A stretch of DNA of 37,349 nt, taken from IMG/VR virus record IMGVR_UViG_3300031841_000996, positions 1 through 37,349 of that record; one strand, written 5' to 3'. The translations under genes were made by a program, and so were the position numbers. Source of the stretch: a virus. A model generated the notes under the pieces. The model had not been told where the DNA came from and searched no databases. It saw nothing but the letters and a program-made list of their open reading frames with translations. This document shows, in pieces, positions 30,000-36,954 of this stretch. Each line of letters opens with the position of its first letter. Within the stretch, counting starts at the first letter, position 1.

Positions 30000-31001
30000 T
30001 CAATTACTCCACTTGTTAGATTTACGCAGGTTTTGATTGTTGCCGTGTACCGGTTCAAGGCCAACGGCTTGTTCTGGCGTCCAGCCATTTCTGATACGCC
30101 AAGATATGGTGCTTGAGTTTATACCAGTTGCCCTTGCCGCTTCTGATATAGAACCAAAGCCCTTTATCTTTATTGAATTGGTGTGAGGCCGTCTTGGCTC
30201 AAGCTCAAATGCTTCGCCTATTGTCCATCCATTTGACAATCTCTGTGTTACGCACCCAGCCCTAATCCCAAAATGCTTTGATGCTTTTGACACACTAGGA
30301 AAAGACAAGCCGCCAACGGTGATCCTAGACCCGAAGCCAGTTGGGCGGTCTCGCTTTTTAATTTCAAATATTTCGTTCAAAGGCCAGCCCTGCTTTTTGC
30401 GAGAATGATATAAATTTTCTTTTATACCGTAATACTTGCAGGCCGCCTTTATTGAGGCAAACTCCTTATCGTTGATACATACTGTTTTTCCACAAGAATA
30501 CAGCTTGTGATGTCTTCCATTGTATTTCTTTATGCCTGCTGGCGGGGCATCAATCTCTACCGCCTGACGAGGTGTCCATCCAGCCCTTAAAATTCTGTGC
30601 CTAATGTTATGGACGCTGATAGGAAAATGCTCTGCAAGATCGCCGCACCCATAATATTTTTTCCCGTCAATTTCGTACAAGTCGCCAGCGGCTAGTTTAA
30701 AAGTAGGACAGCCACCGGACTTTACGTTATACCCGTTTGGGTATCTTGTATTTAACTTCTGTATCCAGTACCTTTCCGCACGGCTCAATGTTTTTAGGTT
30801 TTCAGTCTTGTCCAAAACCTCAAACTTAAAGACGTCTTCACCGTAAACCCTAATAGCGTGAGCTATGGTTTTGTGGCTTCCTTTATTAGAGTTTCTGGCT
30901 CCGGCAAAATGTTCAGCCACTCTAGGCTTTAAACTTTTTCTGCGAGTAAGCCCAACGTACTGCATGCCGTTGACCGTGTTGGTTGCCAAGTAAACAATCA
31001 T
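30000..31001 (-). CDS. GIY-YIG homing endonuclease with four DNA-binding repeats
   Basis: A 333-residue free-standing endonuclease. The N-terminal catalytic domain (1-95) has VYLATNTVNGMQYVGLT (Tyr4, Tyr15, Gly17), Arg27, Glu76 and Asn84. The rest carries four beta-beta-helix modules at about 109-152, 173-215, 226-268 and 277-317; three end in GWT..(Q/E)A(V/F)E, typical of NUMOD-like DNA-binding repeats. I chose ATG 31001 (GGGGG 5-6 bases ahead, TGATG junction); ATG 31013 is possible. DNA is richer in A/T than its neighbours, consistent with a mobile gene inserted between two phage genes. Confidence 0.85.
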   Translation of the reverse strand: MIVYLATNTVNGMQYVGLTRRKSLKPRVAEHFAGARNSNKGSHKTIAHAIRVYGEDVFKFEVLDKTENLKTLSRAERYWIQKLNTRYPNGYNVKSGGCPTFKLAAGDLYEIDGKKYYGCGDLAEHFPISVHNIRHRILRAGWTPRQAVEIDAPPAGIKKYNGRHHKLYSCGKTVCINDKEFASIKAACKYYGIKENLYHSRKKQGWPLNEIFEIKKRDRPTGFGSRITVGGLSFPSVSKASKHFGIRAGCVTQRLSNGWTIGEAFELEPRRPHTNSIKIKGFGSISEAARATGINSSTISWRIRNGWTPEQAVGLEPVHGNNQNLRKSNKWSN

Positions 31002-31294
31002 CACTGCCCCCATTTCTTATTCAAAAATTGCAGGCACTTCATTAGCGGCGAGAATGGGTCGGTGCGGCCATACACTAAGCGGCCGGTCAGTAGCGGCTCG
31101 GAATAAGCGTCGGCACCATCAAGTTTTAACTTCCAGCTACTGTCTGGGCTGTCATCCACCATATTATACGACTGATGCAGGTAGTAGGTTTCTAACACCT
31201 TGCCATTGCGATCTGCGGCTTCAATCAAAAAGCCCCAAAGCTCTGCGCTTGACCGTATGTCGAAAGACACATCGTTTTTAGGAAACATATACAT
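31001..31294 (-). CDS. Hypothetical protein, 97 residues
   Basis: A protein starting MYMFPKNDVSFDIRSSAELW with GFLIEAADRNGKVLETYYLH. GGGGGG precedes the ATG. No recognised family. The C-terminal TDPFSPLMKCLQFLNKKWGQ is helical. It directly precedes the endonuclease gene in the leftward operon, overlapping it by one base. Confidence 0.55.
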   Translation of the reverse strand: MYMFPKNDVSFDIRSSAELWGFLIEAADRNGKVLETYYLHQSYNMVDDSPDSSWKLKLDGADAYSEPLLTGRLVYGRTDPFSPLMKCLQFLNKKWGQ

Positions 31295-31295
31295 A

Positions 31296-31427
31296 TCACT
31301 GCCCCCCGAAATACTGCGCCGACTTAACCATCAGCGCAAATAGGTTCCACTCAGTCGTTACCGCGTTAGTACACATCACAATCGCAAACGACACCAAAAA
31401 CAACATTCCGAAAAACTCTTTAATCAT
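31296..31427 (-). CDS. Small membrane protein, 43 residues
   Basis: ATG at 31427 with GGAG 6 bases ahead, stop at 31296-31298. The product MIKEFFGMLFLVSFAIVMCT followed by a polar part has one transmembrane helix (residues about 5-20). It overlaps the upstream GNAT-like gene by 8 bases and ends one base before the next start. Such small early membrane proteins may act in superinfection exclusion, which is speculation. Confidence 0.55.
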   Translation of the reverse strand: MIKEFFGMLFLVSFAIVMCTNAVTTEWNLFALMVKSAQYFGGQ

Positions 31428-31980
31428 TGTGATCTCCAGATAATTCCTTCATGCGATCCAACCCCCTTCTGGCAAACTCACGGTCGTCCACGTCCGGCTG
31501 GCGACCATCAATGCAAATCCATCTCACCAGACCGTCAGTGATGGTGCCTTTGCGATCGTGTTCGACTTTCCATTGGTTCATGCTGAACCCGGCGCCCATA
31601 AGAGACGCGCCGCTTTCGTTTGGCCGGGTGTAGGTCACGATGACTTTGTAGCCCATTGCAAAGCAGGCTTGCTTCACCTTGCCGATCAAGTAACTTGCGG
31701 CGTGCGTTTCAGCATACTTTGGGTTTACACAAAGCCGCCGCAATTCGATGTAGCCGGGGTACTTCGACCAAGCCGACGAACACCGGTCGACGGTGGCAAT
31801 GCCAATAAGGCCAAGCGGGAAGCCGTGACGCTCGTGAAATCCCGCACCGTACATCAGCATGCCCTGATGCGCGCCAATCGAAAACATGTGGCGCTTCAGC
31901 GGCTTTGAGTGTCGGTGAAAATGCCGGACGAAGGATTGCGCCTCGTCCAGCTTCAAGTGTGTGTGGCATATCTTTTTCAT
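31420..31980 (-). CDS. GNAT-like phage protein (XF1762 type)
   Basis: A 186-residue protein of the acetyltransferase fold. FHRHSKPLKRHMFSIGAHQG, IELRRLCVNPKYAETHAASY, CFAMGYKVIVTYTRPNESGA and SLMGAGF form the family pattern seen in many phages (XF1762-like). The substrate is unknown. The GNAT fold also includes the phage Mu Mom protein, which modifies adenine in DNA, so a DNA-modifying role is possible but unproven. AGGAAG precedes ATG 31980. Confidence 0.75.
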   Translation of the reverse strand: MKKICHTHLKLDEAQSFVRHFHRHSKPLKRHMFSIGAHQGMLMYGAGFHERHGFPLGLIGIATVDRCSSAWSKYPGYIELRRLCVNPKYAETHAASYLIGKVKQACFAMGYKVIVTYTRPNESGASLMGAGFSMNQWKVEHDRKGTITDGLVRWICIDGRQPDVDDREFARRGLDRMKELSGDHND

Positions 31981-32250
31981 TTACTTAATCTTCCTAAAGT
32001 AGCCACCCTGCACGACCAGATGCCCAGACCCGTCGCAGGTGTTGTAAAAATCCACATACCTATAGTTGGCGTGGACGCCAGACCGGCCACCCTTGTACAG
32101 CTTCTTGATCTGGACGTATTGGACTGGGTCGATGCCATTCGCGTGCAGGTATCTCGCCGCCTCGTTTTGCGCCTCTTTGATTGATGGGTGCATCACGCCA
32201 AGCACTTTGCTGGTGCCGTCGGCTAAAAATATTTCGCTGAAATATTCCAT
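31981..32250 (-). CDS. Hypothetical protein, 89 residues
   Basis: ATG 32250 follows AAGGGAG, part of the duplicated junction element, so I reject a longer reading start upstream. The product has SIKEAQNEAARYLHANGIDP and a beta-rich C-terminus (GHLVVQGGYFRKIK). No family recognised. It ends immediately before the GNAT-like gene. Confidence 0.6.
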   Translation of the reverse strand: MEYFSEIFLADGTSKVLGVMHPSIKEAQNEAARYLHANGIDPVQYVQIKKLYKGGRSGVHANYRYVDFYNTCDGSGHLVVQGGYFRKIK

Positions 32251-32269
32251 ATTATTCTCCCTTGGTTGG

Positions 32270-32292
32270 GGCGGGGCCGTTAAGCCGCCGCC
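32270..32292 (-). promoter_or_regulatory. Stop-codon hairpin element, copy 2
   Basis: On the minus strand GGCGG-C-GGCT pairs with GGCC-CCGCC around a TAAC loop holding the TAA stop (32280-32282). Compared with copy 1 at 28046-28068, a U-A pair is replaced by C-G and the loop-closing C-G pair by U-G, so pairing is kept while the sequence changes. The spacing to the following AAGGGAG is the same. Confidence 0.75.
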
Positions 32293-32609
32293 TCTTCGCG
32301 CATTGATGCAAGGTCTTGCCAATTTACGGTGTGACCGTTTTTTAATTTCTTGCCGTTGAGGCAATTAAAGATGACTTGGGCGTGCATCTCGCTGACGCCA
32401 CTGACGTCCAATCCGCAATCCAGCATCTTGCTGTGGATGCGACGGCGCTGAGCGATTGACGCGTCGCGCAGGTAGTGGCGATAGGCGTGGTTCCAGAAAT
32501 ATGCGACACCCATATAATCAGGTGTGCCAACAAAGCTATCGTCAAGATTGAAGACGGCCTGAGTAGCGGGCCAAGTGATAGCATTTAGGTTTAATGAATA
32601 ATCCGACAT
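32280..32609 (-). CDS. Hypothetical early protein, 109 residues
   Basis: First gene of the leftward operon. AAGGGAG precedes ATG 32609. It contains YMGVAYFWNHAYRHYLRDAS and RRRIHSKMLDCGLDVSGVSE, and ends in MREEAAA. The family is not known to me. It is likely among the earliest transcribed genes, because the divergent promoter lies about 50 bases upstream. Confidence 0.6.
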   Translation of the reverse strand: MSDYSLNLNAITWPATQAVFNLDDSFVGTPDYMGVAYFWNHAYRHYLRDASIAQRRRIHSKMLDCGLDVSGVSEMHAQVIFNCLNGKKLKNGHTVNWQDLASMREEAAA

Positions 32610-32632
32610 TTTAGTCTCCCTTGTAAATTTAC

Positions 32633-32853
32633 CTGTTTTGTGCCTCTCGACTATTTGAATATGGGCTTTATATTAGTGTACGTCAAGTGCTGTATTTAAC
32701 GAATATTAAGAAAATATCAAAAAAATAGCACTATGCCTTTAATCGCCCATAGAAGCTCACTGACGGGCTTTGGGTGTTTTGGGGCATGTTAGTACCAAAA
32801 AGTTGCTAGAAGCGTTTTTAGCTTCCAGCTTGGATCACAGAAGGGGTCACAAA
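32633..32853. promoter_or_regulatory. Divergent A/T-rich control region
   Basis: About 220 bases between the divergently oriented leftward and rightward early operons. It holds the leftward promoter, an A-rich stretch (about 32700-32730), and a hairpin (GCTAGAAGC 32805-32813 with GCTTCCAGC 32821-32829) in the leader of the rightward genes. I could not identify a convincing rightward promoter. Confidence 0.6.
32658..32686 (-). promoter_or_regulatory. Sigma70-type early promoter for the leftward operon
   Basis: On the minus strand TTGACG (32686-32681) and CATATT (32663-32658) have a 17-base spacer. The -35 box matches 5 of 6 bases and the -10 box 4 of 6. It is the only such pair I found in the divergent region 32633-32853 and points into gene 32609. 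Confidence 0.65.
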
Positions 32854-33063
32854 ATGCCAGAAATTAAACCAGTTTTGCTTCGGCTTCGCACGTCGACGAT
32901 CGAGGCGCTCAAGGGCGAGCTAGAATTATCAGCTCACCGCAGTCAGTCGTCGCTGGCTGACGAGATGCTCGCCAAGCAAATCGCCAGCAACATTCGCCAG
33001 CGGAGCGTGCAGTCATCTCTCGACGGTCAGGGTGGTCGTGTCGGCTTGGAGAAGTTGGGCTGA
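32854..33063 (+). CDS. Ribbon-helix-helix DNA-binding protein
   Basis: A 69-residue protein with PVLLRLRTSTIEALKGELEL SAHRSQSSLADEMLAKQIAS, the strand-helix-helix pattern of Arc/CopG-type regulators. AAGGGG 8 bases before ATG 32854 supports this start over an upstream reading. As the first gene of the rightward operon next to the divergent control region it is a good candidate for an early repressor or switch. The C-terminal tail is Gln/Ser/Gly-rich. Confidence 0.72.
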   Translation: MPEIKPVLLRLRTSTIEALKGELELSAHRSQSSLADEMLAKQIASNIRQRSVQSSLDGQGGRVGLEKLG

Positions 33064-33503
33064 TGGTAAACAGTCGCAACAAGGGGGCCAGCTTCGAAAG
33101 AACGGTGGCTTCAATGCTGAATGACGAGTTTTCGCCCGGCATTACTTTCAAGCGCAACATCCTGCAATATCAGACGGTCGGGATGGACGACCTGACGCCG
33201 AGCGCGCCGTTCCCGTTTAAGCTGGAATTGAAGCGTTACAAAAACTCGGTGTCGCCGGGCTGGTGGGATCAAATCTGTGCGACTTGCAGATCGAGCCACA
33301 ACACGAATGATGCGTTGCCCGCGTTGATCTGGAAGCTCGACCGTCAGCCGATCCAGTGTCGCATACCCATCGAGGCGCTAGTCATGCTGGGTAGGCCGCT
33401 GGCTGGCGACAAGTCCGAGGCATACGACTGGCGTTACACGGCGACGATGTCTTGGGATGAATTTATTTTTGTGTGCCGAGAATTGATAGGGATGAGCAAA
33501 TGA
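33063..33503 (+). CDS. Holliday-junction-resolvase-like nuclease
   Basis: A 146-residue protein with NKGASFERTVASML (Glu12), QTVGMDDLTP (Asp42/Asp43) and FKLELKRYKN (Glu55, Lys57). This Glu-Asp-ExK arrangement matches the Hjc-type resolvase branch of the PD-(D/E)XK fold. WWDQICATCRSS and ALIWKLDRQP are family-typical. Such enzymes resolve branched DNA before packaging. TGATG junction with the upstream gene. Confidence 0.75.
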   Translation: MVNSRNKGASFERTVASMLNDEFSPGITFKRNILQYQTVGMDDLTPSAPFPFKLELKRYKNSVSPGWWDQICATCRSSHNTNDALPALIWKLDRQPIQCRIPIEALVMLGRPLAGDKSEAYDWRYTATMSWDEFIFVCRELIGMSK

Positions 33504-33682
33504 AATATTGGCTAATATTGGTCACGATGACCAGCACTGAGGCGGGCGTGGTCAGCGTCGTGTCAAAACACGAGACGATCAGCGAGTGTCACGTCGCGCT
33601 GACGCAACTGGCGTTTGCCCGGCCGAATGAAGCGACGTATTGCCTGACGACCGAAGACGGCGTCGATTGGAAGTTGAAATGA
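33500..33682 (+). CDS. Hypothetical protein, 60 residues
   Basis: ATG 33500 overlaps the preceding TGA (ATGA) with AGGGATGAG upstream. The product starts MKYWLILVTMTSTEAGVVSV and is a small alpha/beta protein (C-terminal TTEDGVDWKLK). No function known. It is coupled to genes on both sides by 4-base overlaps. Confidence 0.55.
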   Translation: MKYWLILVTMTSTEAGVVSVVSKHETISECHVALTQLAFARPNEATYCLTTEDGVDWKLK

Positions 33683-34203
33683 TGCTGGTTGAAATTCCGC
33701 CAAAAGATTTATCGAAGTGTAGGCAGGCCGCAACTGGCCGCTGGCAACTGGCTCGTATGTCGGGCGTCGGTAATCAAAAAAGAGACAAGAGCCGGGGCGA
33801 CAACGATTTAGATTGGATTGGCGTGCGAGCTGAATACGCCGTTGCCGCACTGTTTCAGTTACCGTATGAGCCGAGCGCCTTGGGCATTGATGACGGCGCT
33901 GACTTGTGGTGCGACCGGGTGAGTATAGACGTGAAGTCGACGTTTCACCGTGACGGTCGTATGTTGTTTAAATCAAAAGACGCTTTCAAAGCGTCAGTTT
34001 GTGTGCTTGTATCTTCAACCGAACAAGAATATGTAATGGACGTCCGGGGGTGGGCGGCACAAAAAGATTTTTACGAACACGCAGAGCAAGTCGACTTGGG
34101 TCACGGGCTTTGCTGGGTTTTACCCGACGAAAAATTACGGCCGTTGCCAGATTTGTGGTGGCGATTAGCCGAAAAAAGAATTGGCCCTGAAAAGCCAATG
34201 TAG
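33679..34203 (+). CDS. PD-(D/E)XK-like protein of unknown function
   Basis: A 174-residue protein with WIGVRAEYAVAALF (Glu52), DDGADLWCDRVSIDVKSTFH (Asp75, Asp84, Lys86) and GRMLFKSKDAF. The core resembles the nuclease fold with D-V-K replacing E-x-K. ATG 33679 overlaps the previous stop; ATG 33682 is equally possible. It may be a second DNA-processing nuclease or an inactive relative. C-terminal RPLPDLWWRLAEKR is helical. Confidence 0.6.
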   Translation: MMLVEIPPKDLSKCRQAATGRWQLARMSGVGNQKRDKSRGDNDLDWIGVRAEYAVAALFQLPYEPSALGIDDGADLWCDRVSIDVKSTFHRDGRMLFKSKDAFKASVCVLVSSTEQEYVMDVRGWAAQKDFYEHAEQVDLGHGLCWVLPDEKLRPLPDLWWRLAEKRIGPEKPM

Positions 34204-34255
34204 CGCCGGTAATCGGCATGTTTGAACTAATGTTGACGTTAAGGAGTTAAAGGTT

Positions 34256-34897
34256 ATGGCATTAGGTTTTAGCACAGAAGCCCGTTCAAGCGGGGACATT
34301 TTACCGATCATCAAATTCGATGCGAAGGGTGGTGACTGGATCAAACAAGACCGCGTCCAAGGGGCCGACGGTACTTGGCAAAAGCAGGAAGAGGACATAG
34401 CGCCGGGCTTCAAATTCGCCGCAGATTTAGACAATATGGAAGTGGGCTGGCTGAGTTTTGCGTCAGGCGCCCCAGACTTTCATATGGTCAAGATCGGCGA
34501 CGCAATGGTGGCGAAGCCAAGCGAAGAGCATAAGCAGGCGTTTCGTATGCGTATTGTGATTAGCGGCGAAACTGGCCCGCGTGAATTTAGCCACAGCGCC
34601 AAGACGGTTCTGCGGGTGGTCGATAAGTTGCACGACCAGTTTATGGCCGAGCGTAGCGCCAATGCGGGCAAGATACCGGTGATCGAAGCCGGTACGCCCG
34701 AGACGATCAAGATGCAGTCGCCGCAGGGTGAGTTGCGTTTTAAGGCGCCGGTTCTGTCCATCGTCAACTGGGTGGATCGCCCAGCCGCAATGGATGCGGC
34801 GGGTAGCGCACCACAAGAACACGCGTCAGCGCCGGTCGCGCCGCCTATGGCGGCAACACCACCGGCCGCCGTCAGCGCAGGCGGCGACCTGTTCTGA
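34256..34897 (+). CDS. Probable single-stranded DNA-binding protein
   Basis: A 213-residue protein. The first 170 residues are beta-rich with GDILPIIKFDAKGGDWIKQD, an aromatic-containing OB-like region and VLSIVNWVDRP. The tail is Pro/Ala-rich and ends GGDLF, echoing SSB tails. The position beside recombination and primase genes supports the role. AAGGAG at 34239-34244 lies about 11 bases before ATG 34256. I rely more on context and the tail than on a strong domain match. Confidence 0.6.
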   Translation: MALGFSTEARSSGDILPIIKFDAKGGDWIKQDRVQGADGTWQKQEEDIAPGFKFAADLDNMEVGWLSFASGAPDFHMVKIGDAMVAKPSEEHKQAFRMRIVISGETGPREFSHSAKTVLRVVDKLHDQFMAERSANAGKIPVIEAGTPETIKMQSPQGELRFKAPVLSIVNWVDRPAAMDAAGSAPQEHASAPVAPPMAATPPAAVSAGGDLF

Positions 34898-34970
34898 TCG
34901 CGTGGCGGGCGGCGGTTTTCCCTTGGCCGTCGCCCGCACCTTCAAGGGAACAGGGGTCGAGGGTTTTTAG

Positions 34971-36812
34971 ATGAGCAATATTGCAAGCTATATAGAGACG
35001 GTGGCGAAAGCCTACTGGGGCGAGCCTAACCAGAAGCGCGGGCATACACTGCGCTGGGGTACACACGGCTCAAAGGAAGTCGACCTACGCAAAGGCACCT
35101 GGTTCGACTTTGAGGCCAACGAGGGCGGCGGGGTAATTTGTCTCGTGCGAAAGTATGAGGGCGCCACGGTGATGGGTAGCATCCCAGACATTTTGGAAAA
35201 GAAGTTTGGCATACAGAAGCAGGCGCAGGTTAAGTTGCAACCGGCGCGGTTTATGAGCGCGGTGTACGACTACACCGACGAACACGGCGAGGTGGTCTAC
35301 CAGATACGCCGCTACGAGCCAAAGACGTTTCGTCAGGTGCGCCCAGACGGTAACGGCGGGTGGTTGCACAACCTAGATGGCGTGACGCCGGTGCCGTATC
35401 GCCTGCACGACATGCTGGCAAAGCCCGACATGCCGGTATTTATCGTCGAGGGCGAGAAGGCGGCCGACCGGCTGGCGCGGCACGGCATCGTAGCCACAAC
35501 AAATAACGGCGGGGCGAAGAACTGGAAGCCGGAGCTGAACCGGTGGTTTGCGGGCCGCAATGTCGTGATCCTGCCGGACAATGATGAGGCGGGGCGCGCT
35601 CACGCGCAAACGGTGGTCGCCAATATCTTTGACGGTGCGGCGGCGGTAAAGATTTGCGAGCTGTCGGGCTTGGGCGATAAGGGCGACGTCGTCGACTACC
35701 TCGCCGGTGGTCGGGATATTGAGGACATGCTAGACGAGGTCAAGGCGGCACCGCTGTTGCTCGCGGCGCCGACGGTCGACGTGGTCGCGGACAACGACAA
35801 CGCGGGCGAGCCGGATGGCGATTACTTCGACTTCGTTGGCGCCAGCTACATACGCAACATGCCGCCGATTGATTGGGTGATTGGCGATGGCGATAGCGGG
35901 ATCATCACGCAACACGGCCTCAGCGTTATGTATGGCGCGCCGGGGGCGGGTAAGTCGTTTATCGCGCTCGATATGGCGCTGTCGATCGCTGAGGGCATCC
36001 CGTGGCAGGGCATGCAGACGCGGCAGGGTAAGGTGCTGTATATCGCCGGTGAGGGCGTTGGCGGGCTTGGCAAGCGCCTCAAGGCGTGGGAAGCACACAA
36101 CGGCCGTCAGGTGGGCGATAATCTTCACGTCTTGCAGGTTGCTGTGAATTTTCGTGAACAAAGCGACGTCGAGAAGCTGATGCGCTCAATCGACCGTGCC
36201 GGTGACGGCTGGACGTGCGTGTTCGTCGACACAGTGGCAAGGTCGCTGGTCGGGGCGGACGAAAACAGCGCGACCGAGCTGGGGCTGTGGGTGGCGGCGG
36301 CGGATAGCCTCAAGGCGCACTGCAAGTGTGCGCTGGTGGGTATTCACCACAGCGGCAAGGACAGCACGCGCGGTATGCGCGGCTCTAGCGCGCTTCTAGG
36401 CGCCGTAGACACGTCGCTGGTGGTCGCAAAAGACGAAAACCTAGTGTATATGCGGTGCGAGAAGCAGAAGGACGCCGAGCCTGCGGATGAGCAGGTGTTC
36501 GAGATGACCGAGGTGGCGCTGATCGACGGGTCGTCCATTGTGCTGACGCGCGTGGACGGCGATGAGGCGCCCAAGAAGCGCAAGTCGGGCGGCCTGTCGG
36601 TAAACCAGCGGTTGGCTCTTGAGGCGCTACAGAACGCGATTATCGAGACGGGTAATAGCGTTGTTTCGTCGACGTTGTGGCACGAGAAACATCGTGAAAA
36701 ATGCCCCGATTTAGACCGCAGAAGGGCTGGCGACGCGCGTCACAAGCTAATTGAGTTTGGAATTGTCGCGGCGGACAGCAAAAAGGTTTGGATAGTAAAT
36801 GAAAACAATTAG
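34971..36812 (+). CDS. Primase-helicase (Toprim + RepA/AAA_25 ATPase)
   Basis: A 613-residue replication protein. Residues 25-65 resemble a primase zinc-binding fold without its Cys residues. A Toprim domain at about 153-235 shows VFIVEGEKAADRLA (Glu160) and VVILPDNDEAG (Asp203, Asp205). A RecA-like ATPase of the RepA type has Walker A YGAPGAGKSF at 321-330, Walker B VFVD at 417-420 and GIHHSGKD at about 464. A C-terminal winged-helix part follows. It likely primes and unwinds the origin with host polymerase. ATG 34971 follows a GGTCGAGGG sequence. Confidence 0.85.
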   Translation: MSNIASYIETVAKAYWGEPNQKRGHTLRWGTHGSKEVDLRKGTWFDFEANEGGGVICLVRKYEGATVMGSIPDILEKKFGIQKQAQVKLQPARFMSAVYDYTDEHGEVVYQIRRYEPKTFRQVRPDGNGGWLHNLDGVTPVPYRLHDMLAKPDMPVFIVEGEKAADRLARHGIVATTNNGGAKNWKPELNRWFAGRNVVILPDNDEAGRAHAQTVVANIFDGAAAVKICELSGLGDKGDVVDYLAGGRDIEDMLDEVKAAPLLLAAPTVDVVADNDNAGEPDGDYFDFVGASYIRNMPPIDWVIGDGDSGIITQHGLSVMYGAPGAGKSFIALDMALSIAEGIPWQGMQTRQGKVLYIAGEGVGGLGKRLKAWEAHNGRQVGDNLHVLQVAVNFREQSDVEKLMRSIDRAGDGWTCVFVDTVARSLVGADENSATELGLWVAAADSLKAHCKCALVGIHHSGKDSTRGMRGSSALLGAVDTSLVVAKDENLVYMRCEKQKDAEPADEQVFEMTEVALIDGSSIVLTRVDGDEAPKKRKSGGLSVNQRLALEALQNAIIETGNSVVSSTLWHEKHREKCPDLDRRRAGDARHKLIEFGIVAADSKKVWIVNENN

Positions 36813-36822
36813 TTATCGAAAA

Positions 36823-36954
36823 ATGTCCGGTGTCCGCCGGACAGTGTCCGGTAAAAGCGGACGTTGTCCGTCCTGTCCGGTTTCACTAGGAACCGGACGG
36901 ACAACCGGACGGACGGACGGACTGAAGAAAAAAGGGGTTAATTATGGTGGCTAA
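36823..36954 (+). CDS. Possible 43-residue ORF across the GTCCG array
   Basis: ATG 36823 to TAA 36952-36954 gives a Gly/Arg/Thr-rich peptide with one CPSC pair. The frame stays open mainly because the GTCCG/CGGAC repeats contain no stops. Overlap with the next gene by 11 bases fits the coupled style, but there is no clear ribosome site. Low confidence. Confidence 0.25.
   Translation: MSGVRRTVSGKSGRCPSCPVSLGTGRTTGRTDGLKKKGVNYGG
36825..36922. repeat. Dense GTCCG/CGGAC array, iteron or hairpin region
   Basis: Within 98 bases the pentamer GTCCG occurs 5 times on the left side (36825, 36832, 36846, 36866, 36875) and its complement CGGAC 8 times (36838, 36858, 36894, 36898, 36906, 36910, 36914, 36918). 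GTCCTGTCCGGTT (36870-36882) pairs with AACCGGACGGAC (36891-36902) except for one bulge, around an 8-base loop. The region directly follows the primase-helicase gene, so a replication origin or replication-control site is possible. Confidence 0.7.

Noticed and set aside
32633-32853. Rightward early promoter
   Set aside because: Several TTG- and TAT-containing hexamers exist on the plus strand, but none has acceptable boxes with 16-18-base spacing, so none is called.
36831-36922. CRISPR-like repeat array
   Set aside because: Units are 5 bases and contiguous or inverted with no unique spacers of regular length, so this is not CRISPR.
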